The position numbers and the translations under genes are program-made. Below are positions 25,985 to 35,433 of a stretch of DNA of 64,000 nucleotides, in pieces (the first letter of the stretch is position 1; each line of letters opens with the position of its first letter). Source of the DNA: Hyphomicrobiaceae bacterium (GTDB lineage: Bacteria; Pseudomonadota; Alphaproteobacteria; Rhizobiales; Devosiaceae); contig JACKJF010000004.1 in NCBI GenBank assembly GCA_020638095.1, forward strand, positions 310,001-374,000. The letters are read 5' to 3'. The notes beneath the pieces are model-generated. The model ran no database searches. It saw only the letters and a list, made by a program, of their open reading frames with translations, and was not told where the DNA came from.

Positions 25985-26320
25985 CTTTGTCCTCCGAGGC
26001 AATTTTCATGCGAGCCTGATGGGAAGCGGCGAAAAACGCAAATCACGGTGCGAGGGGGTAGTCTGTGTAAGGTTCTCGCGGGGGTTCAAGCGCGCGCATT
26101 GGCGCACCCAATCGCAATTATCATTTTCGCATAATATATATTATGGAACTTTTGGCAGAACCAAATGCCCGGAAATCCGGGCGTTTCGGCGAACGCGTCT
26201 CGCCGCCTGCGTGCGATCTCGATTTTCCTGCAGACGAGCGCGGGAAAAATATTGAACCCATGTTCCTCTCTCATCGTCAAACCAGCGGTGACCACTTCGA
26301 ACGCGAAAGGAATATTCGCC
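25985..26320. other. 336-bp gap with no evident gene, AT-richer, with a palindrome
   Basis: This divergent spacer separates the 25529 gene (-) from the first repeat-protein gene (+). It contains an AT-rich palindrome at 26130-26145 and a small GC inverted repeat, GCCCGGA-AA-TCCGGGC (26167-26182). An AAAGGA ribosome site for the next gene lies at 26306-26311. Open frames crossing it lack ribosome sites and family resemblance, so I call no gene here. Confidence 0.6.
26130..26145. promoter_or_regulatory. 16-bp perfect palindrome, possible operator
   Basis: CATAATATATATTATG is a perfect inverted repeat made almost wholly of A/T in a GC-rich chromosome. It lies 175 bp upstream of the secreted repeat-protein start and 146 bp from the divergent gene. 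Its form suits a dimeric repressor site, and its sequence also contains TAATAT-type -10 material. No regulator is encoded nearby, so the binding protein is unknown. Confidence 0.4.
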
Positions 26321-26809
26321 ATGATCAAGAAAACCGCACTCGCTGCAATTTTCAGCCTTGCCTCAATCGTTTCCGCCCACGCTGCGACGATGACCCTTTG
26401 GTACTCAGCCGCCCGCGGCGACAATTTCTCGGCTGCGACCGCTCAAGGCGGTGCCGCCGCCCAGGGAGCCGGATACGGCGGTGCCGGAGCTCAGGCTTGC
26501 CTGCTCGACTTCCCGCTGCCTGGAATGCGCGCCGTGAAACTGTTCTACAGCGCCGCGCGGGGCGACAACTTCTCGACTGCAACACCTCAGGGCGAAGCAG
26601 ACGCAATCGCCGCCGGCTATCAGTTTGTGCGCGTTCAGGGCTACATTCTGTCCAACTGGCTTCCGGGCAGCGTTCCGCTGAATACCTACTGGAGCCCTTC
26701 GCGTGAGGACAATTTCCTCGCCGTCAGCGCACAGGAAACCAACAACGCGCTTGCCGCCGGCTACCATTTCGTCCGGACCGAAGGTTACGCCAAGCCGGGC
26801 ATCTGCTAG
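26321..26809 (+). CDS. Secreted triple-repeat protein, first copy (DNF/EGY repeats)
   Basis: The 162-residue protein has a signal peptide (MIKKTALAAIF..., likely cleaved after AHA, residue 21). The mature part is three ~46-residue repeats. Repeat 1 begins LWYSAARGDNFSAAT, repeat 2 LFYSAARGDNFSTAT with AAGYQFVRVQGY, repeat 3 TYWSPSREDNFLAVS with AAGYHFVRTEGY. Repeat 1 has lost the FVRxEGY end and has ACLLDF instead. Two mature cysteines (repeat 1 and the C-terminal residue) could form a disulfide. AAAGGA lies 9 bp before the ATG at 26321. The layout resembles beta-rich extracytoplasmic binding repeats such as DUF5648; the function is unknown. Confidence 0.8.
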   Translation: MIKKTALAAIFSLASIVSAHAATMTLWYSAARGDNFSAATAQGGAAAQGAGYGGAGAQACLLDFPLPGMRAVKLFYSAARGDNFSTATPQGEADAIAAGYQFVRVQGYILSNWLPGSVPLNTYWSPSREDNFLAVSAQETNNALAAGYHFVRTEGYAKPGIC

Positions 26810-26833
26810 TCGCGCCACAACCTCAGCAAAAAC

Positions 26834-26859
26834 GGGCCGGATCAATCCGGCCCCTTTTT
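26834..26859 (+). terminator. Intrinsic terminator after the first repeat-protein gene
   Basis: GGGCCGGA, TCAA loop, TCCGGCCC, then CTTTTT: an 8-bp GC stem followed by a T run, 24 bp after the stop codon. The stem sequence is the same as that in the terminator after the second paralogue. Confidence 0.8.
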
Positions 26860-26997
26860 CAAAGAACGCCGCTGCCGCGGGAATCTCTGAAATCGCCTCT
26901 GCTCACATTCTGACCCGGAAGCTTGACGTTCAAATCCAAATGTTCCCAAATCTCCGGGTGAGTTTTGAGCGCTAGGACAAAACTGGAAGGACCAAAA

Positions 26998-27489
26998 ATG
27001 TTCAAGAAGGTAACAATTGCGGTAATTGCGAGTCTGATTTCCGTCGCCTCTGCTGAGGCGGGAACGCTCGATCTTTACTATTCTGACGCGCGCGCGGACA
27101 ATTTCTCGGCCGTTACACGCGCGGGCAAACAAAGTGCCGCCGACGCTGGCTATCGCATCGTCGACGATCAGGCCTGCGTGGCCGATTTTCAGGTGGTTGG
27201 AACAGTGCCTCTGAAGCTCTACTGGAGCGCCGACCGGCAGGACAATTTCACTGCCGCGACGCCGGAGGGCGAACAGGCAGCACTTGCGGCTGGCTATGTC
27301 TATGTTCGCAACGAGGGCTACATATTCGCCAATGGCTGCCCCGGCCTGGTCCCATTGAACCTTTACTGGAATGCCGCGCGCGGCGACAATTTCTCCGCTG
27401 TGTTGCCGCAGGAAAACAATTCCGCGATGGCCGCCGGCTACCAGTTTGTTCGCGTCCAGGGATACGTCTTCCAGGGTCCCTGCCCCTGA
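26998..27489 (+). CDS. Secreted triple-repeat protein, second copy (DNF/EGY repeats)
   Basis: The 163-residue paralogue of the gene at 26321 has a signal peptide likely cleaved after AEA (residue 21). The three repeats begin LYYSDARADNFSAVT (then ACVADF), LYWSADRQDNFTAAT (AAGYVYVRNEGYIF) and LYWNAARGDNFSAVL (AAGYQFVRVQGYVF). As in the first copy, repeat 1 has a Cys-containing variant end and the last two have the EGY/QGY end; there are three mature cysteines. GGAAGGA lies 8 bp before the ATG. It has its own upstream gap (188 bp) and terminator, so it is probably transcribed separately. Extracytoplasmic, function unknown. Confidence 0.82.
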   Translation: MFKKVTIAVIASLISVASAEAGTLDLYYSDARADNFSAVTRAGKQSAADAGYRIVDDQACVADFQVVGTVPLKLYWSADRQDNFTAATPEGEQAALAAGYVYVRNEGYIFANGCPGLVPLNLYWNAARGDNFSAVLPQENNSAMAAGYQFVRVQGYVFQGPCP

Positions 27490-27515
27490 TTGATGTTGAC
27501 CCACTGATTGACAAA

Positions 27516-27546
27516 TGGGCCGGATCGCTCGTCCGGCCCAGGTTTT
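27516..27546. terminator. Probable bidirectional terminator between repeat protein 2 and gpx
   Basis: The inverted repeat TGGGCCGGA / TCCGGCCCA (27516-27540) has a 7-nt loop, followed by GGTTTT on the + strand and by TTTG on the - strand. It lies between two convergent genes and can serve both. Confidence 0.7.
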
Positions 27547-27556
27547 GCGCACCTGG

Positions 27557-28036
27557 CTACGCGAGAAACTTTTCGATGTCGGAACGAAGGTCCGCCGGTT
27601 CGACCTTGTCGCCATAGCGCATTGCCGGTTTGCCGTCTCGGCCGATCAGGAATTTGACGAAGTTCCATTCGACATCGCGGTCATTGGAATCCGGTGTTTC
27701 GGACCTGAGCCATTTGTAGACCGGGTCCGCGCCCGCACCATTCACTTCGATCTTGGCGAACATCGGGAACGTGACCCGATACTCCAGGGAACAGAATTCG
27801 GCGATTTCAGCTGCGCTGCCCGGCTCCTGTTCACCGAACTGGTTGCAGGGAAATCCGAGAACCACGAAACCGCGCGGTGCGAATTCGCGGTAAAGCTCCT
27901 GCAATCCCGCATATTGCGGCGTGTTTCCGCAAGCGCTCGCGACGTTGACCACCAGAACGACCTTGCCGGAATAGTCGCCAAGCGAAACGTCCTTTCCGTC
28001 GAGCGTTTGAACGCGAAAATCGGCAAGTGTCGACAT
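27557..28036 (-). CDS. Glutathione peroxidase (Cys type)
   Basis: This 159-residue thiol peroxidase of the GPx family reduces hydroperoxides with glutathione or thioredoxin. The active-site tetrad is visible: Cys36 in NVASACGNTPQY, Gln66 in GFPCNQFGEQEPG, and Trp124-Asn125 in EWNFVKFL. It is the cysteine rather than the selenocysteine type. No signal peptide is seen, so it is cytosolic. It lies 23 bp downstream of pyrG on the same strand with no terminator between, so read-through from pyrG is possible. Confidence 0.93.
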   Translation of the reverse strand: MSTLADFRVQTLDGKDVSLGDYSGKVVLVVNVASACGNTPQYAGLQELYREFAPRGFVVLGFPCNQFGEQEPGSAAEIAEFCSLEYRVTFPMFAKIEVNGAGADPVYKWLRSETPDSNDRDVEWNFVKFLIGRDGKPAMRYGDKVEPADLRSDIEKFLA

Positions 28037-28059
28037 TTGCGGTCTCCCGAGTTCGCTAT

Positions 28060-29694
<1,635 letters not shown>

Positions 29695-29756
29695 TCACCT
29701 TAGCGCTTTTCCGACTGATTCGAAGACCGTTTCTTCGCGGGTCATTTTGAACTCAC

Positions 29757-29784
29757 AAAATAAAAGGGGAACCGAAGTTCCCCT
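29757..29784 (-). terminator. Intrinsic terminator after secG (UUCG loop)
   Basis: Read on the - strand, GGGGAAC, TTCG, GTTCCCC is followed by TTTTATTTT. The 7-bp stem with an exceptionally stable UUCG tetraloop and a T-rich tail lies 24 bp after the secG stop and separates secG from pyrG. Confidence 0.85.
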
Positions 29785-29807
29785 GATCGTCTTCGCTGAC
29801 GCGACCG

Positions 29808-30353
29808 CTAGTTTGTGGTCGCTGGTTGCGGCACCGCAAGGTCCGCATTGTTGTTGGCAGCGGGTGCCACCGGCTGCGTCTGTGCCGCGGTATCAGTGGC
29901 GGGCGCAGTGGTCTGGTCTACGGCAGGCGTAGCGGCGTCGGTCGCCGGCGCCTGCGTTGCATCTGTCGGGGCCGCGTTATCGTTGGCAGGCGTCTGCGTC
30001 GTGTCGGTCGCGGGCACCGCAAGGTCGGACTGGCTGTTGGTCTGAAGCTGGTTCAGCGCATCAAGAACCGAAGTCTGCTGGCCGGTGCCGGATTCGGTGG
30101 CCGTGCTGATGATCGAGTCATTGGGGCGGTTGACCCCGTTGACGATGGTCAGCGCAATGGCGATCGCCATGAACAGCGCCGCCAGAATGGCCGTTGTCCG
30201 CGTCAGGAGGTTTGCCGACCCGCGCGCGCTGACCAAGCCGCCGGCCGTTCCTCCGCCGATACCCAGCCCGCCGCCTTCCGACCGCTGCAGCAGGATAACT
30301 GCAATCAGCGCCAGAACGATCAGCAAATATGCAACAATCAGGACGTTTGCCAT
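29808..30353 (-). CDS. secG: Preprotein translocase subunit SecG with long low-complexity tail
   Basis: This is a component of the SecYEG channel. The N-terminal ~73 residues are typical: span 1 with VAYLLIVLALIAVILLQRSEGGGLG, the GGTAGG..SARGSANLLTRTTAILA motif, and span 2 ending VNGVN. The protein continues to 181 residues with an Ala/Thr/Pro/Asn/Gln-rich tail carrying repeated D-A-A/T-P-A-T-D units, about twice the usual SecG length. The tail should follow the second span into the cytoplasm or periplasm depending on topology. It lies between tpiA and pyrG. Confidence 0.93.
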   Translation of the reverse strand: MANVLIVAYLLIVLALIAVILLQRSEGGGLGIGGGTAGGLVSARGSANLLTRTTAILAALFMAIAIALTIVNGVNRPNDSIISTATESGTGQQTSVLDALNQLQTNSQSDLAVPATDTTQTPANDNAAPTDATQAPATDAATPAVDQTTAPATDTAAQTQPVAPAANNNADLAVPQPATTN

Positions 30354-30484
30354 GTCAAATAGTCAGTCTTTCGCGCCAAGGCGTCGGCTTTGGACTAGGT
30401 TGGGATTATGTCGAAAACCGGTCGAACGCTGTCCCTGCGACCGGAACTCAATCGGCCTGCATATGGACGCGTCTCTTCGGGACG

Positions 30485-31267
30485 TCAAGTGGCCGCAGCG
30501 CGGCGAATTGTCTGAACGCGTTGCCCCGACGCAATAATTCGCGAAAAATCTTCCGCTTTGAGGCTCGCGCCACCTACGAGCCCGCCATTCACATTTTCGA
30601 CAGCGAGGATTTCATCGGCGTTTTCAGGCTTCAAAGAGCCTCCATAAAGAATGGAAACTTCACCTCCCGCCGATCCGTAATGTCCGACCAACCAGGTCCT
30701 TATCGCCTTGTGCATGTCGGCGATATCGGCGTTGGTCGGCACCCTGCCCGTCCCGATTGCCCATACCGGCTCATAGGCGATCACGATGTTCGCGCCCTTG
30801 TCGGCGGCAGGCACCGATCCCGAAAGCTGATGCTCGACCACGGTGATCGCGACGCCATTCTCCCGTTCAGCCAGCGTTTCGCCAACGCAGATGATCGGCA
30901 CGAGCCCTTCTGAAATCGCAAGCTCTGCCTTGGTCCGGACGCGCCCGTCAGTTTCTCCATGGTCCATACGCCGTTCAGAATGACCGATGATGACGTAACT
31001 TGCCCCTGCATCCTTGAGCATCTGGGCACTGATATCGCCGGTATGCGCACCCTTTGTCGCAATGTGGCAATTCTGTCCGCCACTCGCCATTCCCGCCGGG
31101 TTGAGCAGATCAGAGACCCGCGACAACAGGGTTGTTGGCGGGCAGATGACGATCCTGACGTCCGACGCCATGTCAGCGGTCGAAGCCACGAGAAGCGCAA
31201 CTTCGTCGAGGGCGGCGGTCAGCCCGTTCATTTTCCAGTTTCCGGCAAGGATCATTTGCGGACTCAT
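30485..31267 (-). CDS. tpiA: Triosephosphate isomerase
   Basis: This glycolytic/gluconeogenic enzyme interconverts DHAP and G3P. In 260 residues the substrate-binding Asn-Lys is in AGNWKMNG, the electrophilic His in IIGHSERR, the catalytic Glu in AYEPVWAIGTG, and the phosphate site in SILYGGS and GGLVGGASL. The ATG at 31267 has GAGGTGGGG just upstream; a longer frame to 31405 lacks support. It diverges from ppiD, and secG lies 131 bp downstream on the same strand. Confidence 0.97.
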   Translation of the reverse strand: MSPQMILAGNWKMNGLTAALDEVALLVASTADMASDVRIVICPPTTLLSRVSDLLNPAGMASGGQNCHIATKGAHTGDISAQMLKDAGASYVIIGHSERRMDHGETDGRVRTKAELAISEGLVPIICVGETLAERENGVAITVVEHQLSGSVPAADKGANIVIAYEPVWAIGTGRVPTNADIADMHKAIRTWLVGHYGSAGGEVSILYGGSLKPENADEILAVENVNGGLVGGASLKAEDFSRIIASGQRVQTIRRAAAT

Positions 31268-31425
31268 TGCCCCACCTCTTCGTCTCGAATGCGCCCGGTT
31301 GTTAGCACGCCACTTCCGCGGGTCAAACCGGCCTGCCCTTGCGTATGGGTCAATATTGAAATAACCCCATTTCGCGCAGCCCACCACCGGCTGCGCGTGC
31401 GACATTTGTGAGTGAAAGACTTCCC

Positions 31426-33291
31426 ATGCTCAAGGCGTTCCGTGCCCTTGCAGACACCTGGTTCGGCAAGATTCTGGGCTTCTTCCTTCTAATCGGCCTG
31501 GCTGGATTCGGTATTACCGGCGTCATCGCCACGCTCGGCGCGACCGTTCTGCTCCGCGTGGGAGGTGAAGAGGTGTCGGTGCAGGACTTTCAGCGGGCCT
31601 ACAATGCCCAGCTCGACAACGTCCAGCGCCAGACGGGAACTGCCCTCACACCCGACCAGGCCCTCGCCTTCGGCGTTCCCTCCTCGGTCATAAATCAGCT
31701 GGCAAACAACGCGGTTCTCAATCGTCTCGCGGACCAGATGGGCATGGGCGTTTCGGATCGGCATGTTTCAGACGAACTGGCGAAGGATCCGGCATTCTCA
31801 AGCACGCTCGGCGGTTTCGACCAGACCGTGTTCCGCCGTACGCTGACGCAGCTCGGCCTCACCGAAAAGCAGTTCTTTGACAATCAACGCAAGGCAGCCG
31901 GTCGCGAACAGCTCGTTTTGGGGCTCTTCCGCAATGCCTTCGTGCCCCAGACGGCGCTCGATCTGGCCAACCGTTTCAGCTTCGACACGCGCACCCTGAC
32001 TTATGTCACCATCAGCCGCGATTCACTTCTGCCGATCGAGCCCGCGACCGATGACCAGTTGCAGGCTTACCTCACCGAAAATCAGGCCAACTACCGCACC
32101 GCGGAACAGCGGACAATTTCACTCCTGAGTCTGACGCCCGAGGCCCTGACCGGCCGCTACACCATTTCGGACGCCGAAATCGCTGCGGCCTACGACCAGA
32201 AGTCGGCATCGATGACCAAACCGGAGCGCCGGACGGTCGAACAGGTCAATCTCCCCGCCGATGCGACGGTTGCCTGGTTCCAGTACGGCCTCGACCACGG
32301 CAAGTCGTTTCAGACGTTGATTGATGAAACCCAGTTGACCCCGACCTCGCTTGGCACCCTTTCCCGCAGCGAGTTCACCGATCAAAACCTCGGCGACACG
32401 GCGTTCAGCCTCCCTGCGGACGGATTCGCGATCATTGACGGTGTGCAGGGCAAACGGGCGGTTCACGTTTCCGCCATCGAACCCGGTGGCACGCCGACCC
32501 TTGAAGAGGCGCGCAACGAACTCGAACAGATCCTCAAGCTTGAAAAGGCGCGCGTCGACTATCTCGACATCGTCGACGAAATCGAATCTGCCCGGGCGGC
32601 GTTCACCAAACTCGACCAGATCGCTACGCAGGTCGGTCTGCAGCCCGCCGATATCACCATCTCTGCCGATGGCGCCGGCCTCCCCGACACCTTCACCGAT
32701 GACAAGAAGGCGAAGATCGCTGCCGCCGTTTTCGCCGCTGACGGTTCGGGCCTTACGCCATCTCTGACGCTGACCGCTGAGCAGACCGTATGGTTCGACG
32801 TGAACAACATCGAACCGGCCCGCGACGAAACCCTTGACGAGGTCCGCGATCAGGTCGCCGCCGACTGGCTGAAAGTCCAGCAGGACAAGGCGCTCGAAGA
32901 AAAGGTCAACGCGCTGCTCGATACGGTCAAGCAGACTGGCGACCTCGACGCGCTGGCTTTGAACGAGGGCCTGTTCCCGCAGATCTCGGCACCCATCACC
33001 CGGAACGGTGACGCCACCCTCAGCGCAAACGTCGCTCAGCAAGCGTTCGACGGCGATGTGGGCACAATCGGGTCCGTGCAGGTTTCCGACAATGACTACA
33101 TCATTTTCAAGGTCACGGACGTAACCCCGCCCACCGCTGCGCTCAACGCCAATCAGGCCCAGGTGATTTCGGATTCCGTGCGCAATAGCGAATATGCCGC
33201 TTTCGTTGCCGGCCTCCGCAACAAGACCGGTCTGCAGATCAACCAGTCGCTGCTCAATCGCGCGATCGGCCTTTCCAGCTCCGGCAACTGA
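31426..33291 (+). CDS. ppiD: PpiD-like membrane-anchored peptidyl-prolyl isomerase/chaperone
   Basis: The 621-residue protein has a single N-terminal span (about 13-42) followed by a SurA-N/PpiD-like helical domain (RVGGEEVSVQDFQRAYNAQLD and LGLTEKQFFDNQRKAAGREQL), a central region corresponding to the parvulin domain, and a C-terminal helical domain. Such proteins assist periplasmic folding of outer-membrane proteins. The parvulin motif is weakly conserved, so catalytic activity is uncertain. I start at the ATG at 31426; an in-frame GTG at 31408 is possible. trpE follows 8 bp later, a common arrangement. Confidence 0.88.
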   Translation: MLKAFRALADTWFGKILGFFLLIGLAGFGITGVIATLGATVLLRVGGEEVSVQDFQRAYNAQLDNVQRQTGTALTPDQALAFGVPSSVINQLANNAVLNRLADQMGMGVSDRHVSDELAKDPAFSSTLGGFDQTVFRRTLTQLGLTEKQFFDNQRKAAGREQLVLGLFRNAFVPQTALDLANRFSFDTRTLTYVTISRDSLLPIEPATDDQLQAYLTENQANYRTAEQRTISLLSLTPEALTGRYTISDAEIAAAYDQKSASMTKPERRTVEQVNLPADATVAWFQYGLDHGKSFQTLIDETQLTPTSLGTLSRSEFTDQNLGDTAFSLPADGFAIIDGVQGKRAVHVSAIEPGGTPTLEEARNELEQILKLEKARVDYLDIVDEIESARAAFTKLDQIATQVGLQPADITISADGAGLPDTFTDDKKAKIAAAVFAADGSGLTPSLTLTAEQTVWFDVNNIEPARDETLDEVRDQVAADWLKVQQDKALEEKVNALLDTVKQTGDLDALALNEGLFPQISAPITRNGDATLSANVAQQAFDGDVGTIGSVQVSDNDYIIFKVTDVTPPTAALNANQAQVISDSVRNSEYAAFVAGLRNKTGLQINQSLLNRAIGLSSSGN

Positions 33292-33299
33292 GCGCGCAC

Positions 33300-34817
33300 A
33301 TGGCGACGCCCGATGACGACTTTTCCGAATTCGAAGCCGCCTATCGCACCGGCACGAGCCAGATTGTCTGGCGCCGTGCCGTGGCCGACCTCGAGACCAC
33401 GGTCAGCACCTATCTCAAGCTGACCGGCTCGCGCCCCAACTCCTTCATGCTCGAATCCGTGCAGGACGGATCGATCAAGGGGCGCTTTTCGATCATCGGC
33501 ATGGACCCTGACGTCATTCTGAAGGTTGAAAACGGCGCTGCCTTCATCAATCGCAACGCGCAGACCAAACCGGGCGCGTTCGAACCGCTCGGTTCAAGGC
33601 CGCTCGATGCCCTTCGATCACTGGTCAATGAAAGCCAGGTTCCCCTGCCCTCCGGCGTTCCGGCCCAGTCAGCCGGCATCTACGGTTATCTCGGCTACGA
33701 CATGGTCCGGCAGATGGAGGTTCTGCCCGACGGGAACCCCAGGGATATCGACACGCCAGACGCGATCCTGATCAGGCCGTCCCTGCTCGCGATTTTCGAC
33801 ACCCTGAAAGACGAGCTCTATTTCACCGCGCCGGTCTACGTGAAGGATGGAATTTCGGCGCGTCAGGCCTTCGAGTCGGCCAATTCGCGCCTTGATGCCG
33901 CCATTGCCGCGCTCGAACAGCCGATCCGGCTGACCCGTGATCTTCCCGACATCGGCAAGATCGAGGTCAAATCCAACACCAGCGAACAAGAATTCTTCGC
34001 CATGGTGCAGAAGGCAAAGCACTACATCACGGAAGGTGACATCTTTCAGGTCGTGCTGTCCCAACGCTTCGAGGCCGATTTCACCCTGCCTGCGACCGCC
34101 CTTTATCGCGCCCTCCGCCGCACCAATCCGTCTCCCTACATGTACTTGCTCGAATTCGAGGATTTCGCCGTCGCCGGTTCGAGCCCGGAAATTCTGGTGA
34201 GGGTCGATGCGGGGCAGGTCACCATCCGCCCCATTGCCGGCACACGCAAACGAGGTGCGACGCCCGAGCGCGACCGCGAACTGGCCGAAGAGCTTCTAGC
34301 CGATCCCAAGGAATTGGCCGAACACCTCATGCTGCTCGATCTCGGGCGCAATGACGTCGGACGCGTGGCAAAGATCGGAAGTGTAAAGGTCACCGACCGC
34401 TTTTTCCTCGAATACTATTCCCACGTCATGCACATCGTCTCCAACGTCGTCGGTGAACTCGACACCGGCCGCTACGACTATGTCGATGCCCTGAGCGCGG
34501 GTTTTCCGGCGGGAACGGTCTCAGGCGCACCAAAGGTTCGGGCGATGGAAATCATCGACGAACTTGAGAAATCGCGCCGCGGCATCTATGCCGGTTGTGT
34601 CGGGTACTTTGGCGCCGACGGCTACATGGACACCTGCATCGTGCTGCGCACCGCCATCGTCAGGGACAACAAGCTTTACGTCCAGTCCGGCGCGGGCATC
34701 GTTGCCGACAGCAAGCCTGAACTCGAACAACTTGAATGCCAGAACAAGGCGCGCGCCCTGTTCTCGGCTGCCGAAGAAGCGCTGCGCTATGCGGGCGAAG
34801 CCGGGATCGGCCAGTAA
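33300..34817 (+). CDS. trpE: Anthranilate synthase component I
   Basis: This chorismate-using subunit performs the first committed step of tryptophan synthesis with TrpG. The 505 residues contain the regulatory ESVQDG segment near the N-terminus and the chorismate-binding blocks PSPYMYLLEFEDFAVAGSSPEI, IAGTRKRG, LGRNDVGRVAK, HVMHIVSNVVGEL, AGFPAGTVSGAPKVRAMEII and YVQSGAGIVADS. It is not the TrpE(G) fusion found in Rhizobium, and no trp leader peptide is visible because it starts 8 bp after ppiD. It overlaps trpG by 1 bp (its stop TAA shares the A of ATG). Confidence 0.96.
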   Translation: MATPDDDFSEFEAAYRTGTSQIVWRRAVADLETTVSTYLKLTGSRPNSFMLESVQDGSIKGRFSIIGMDPDVILKVENGAAFINRNAQTKPGAFEPLGSRPLDALRSLVNESQVPLPSGVPAQSAGIYGYLGYDMVRQMEVLPDGNPRDIDTPDAILIRPSLLAIFDTLKDELYFTAPVYVKDGISARQAFESANSRLDAAIAALEQPIRLTRDLPDIGKIEVKSNTSEQEFFAMVQKAKHYITEGDIFQVVLSQRFEADFTLPATALYRALRRTNPSPYMYLLEFEDFAVAGSSPEILVRVDAGQVTIRPIAGTRKRGATPERDRELAEELLADPKELAEHLMLLDLGRNDVGRVAKIGSVKVTDRFFLEYYSHVMHIVSNVVGELDTGRYDYVDALSAGFPAGTVSGAPKVRAMEIIDELEKSRRGIYAGCVGYFGADGYMDTCIVLRTAIVRDNKLYVQSGAGIVADSKPELEQLECQNKARALFSAAEEALRYAGEAGIGQ

Positions 34818-35416
34818 TGCAGACGCTCGTCATCGATAATTACGACAGCTTCACCTACAACCTCGTCCACTTCCTCGGCGAACTCGGCGCGTCGCTAGAT
34901 GTCGTCCGCAACGACAAGATCGGCCTCGATGAAATCGCCGAACGCCGTCCCGACGCCATTGTCCTGTCCCCGGGTCCCTGCACCCCCACCGAAGCGGGCG
35001 TCTGCGTGCCGTTGATCCAGCGCTTTCATGAGGAAATTCCCATTTTTGGCGTCTGTCTCGGCATGCAGTCGATCGCCCAGGCCCTCGGCGGCAAGGTCAT
35101 CCACGCCCCTCGCCTCATGCACGGCAAGACTTCGACCATCAGGCACGACGGCAAAGGCATTTTTCGCGGCATCAACGGCGACTTCACCGCCACACGCTAC
35201 CATTCGCTTGCGGTTGAGGAAGAGAGTCTTCCAACCGTCCTGAGGGTGACGGCCCGCGCCACCGATGATAACGTGGCCATGGCCCTCGCACACGCGACCA
35301 GCCCCACCTATGGCGTTCAGTTCCATCCAGAGAGCATCGCCTCGGAGGCTGGACACACGGTGTTGAAGAACTTTCTCGACCTGGCGCGCGATTTCAATCT
35401 CGGCCGTGCCGCTTGA
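34817..35416 (+). CDS. trpG: Anthranilate synthase component II (glutamine amidotransferase)
   Basis: This 199-residue class-I glutaminase supplies ammonia to TrpE, and may also serve aminodeoxychorismate synthase as PabA does. Motifs: VIDNYDSFTYNLVHFLG, LSPGPCTPTEAG, the nucleophile Cys in GVCLGMQSIAQALGG, and His-x-Glu in GVQFHPESIASE. The ATG at 34817 overlaps the trpE stop; a longer frame starting within trpE was rejected. trpD follows 17 bp downstream. Confidence 0.96.
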   Translation: MQTLVIDNYDSFTYNLVHFLGELGASLDVVRNDKIGLDEIAERRPDAIVLSPGPCTPTEAGVCVPLIQRFHEEIPIFGVCLGMQSIAQALGGKVIHAPRLMHGKTSTIRHDGKGIFRGINGDFTATRYHSLAVEEESLPTVLRVTARATDDNVAMALAHATSPTYGVQFHPESIASEAGHTVLKNFLDLARDFNLGRAA

Positions 35417-35433
35417 CGGCGATCGGAGCGAAC

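Noticed and set aside
33292..33299. Search for a trp leader peptide/attenuator before trpE
   Set aside because: trpE starts 8 bp after ppiD, leaving no room, and no Trp-rich short frame with hairpins is seen upstream.
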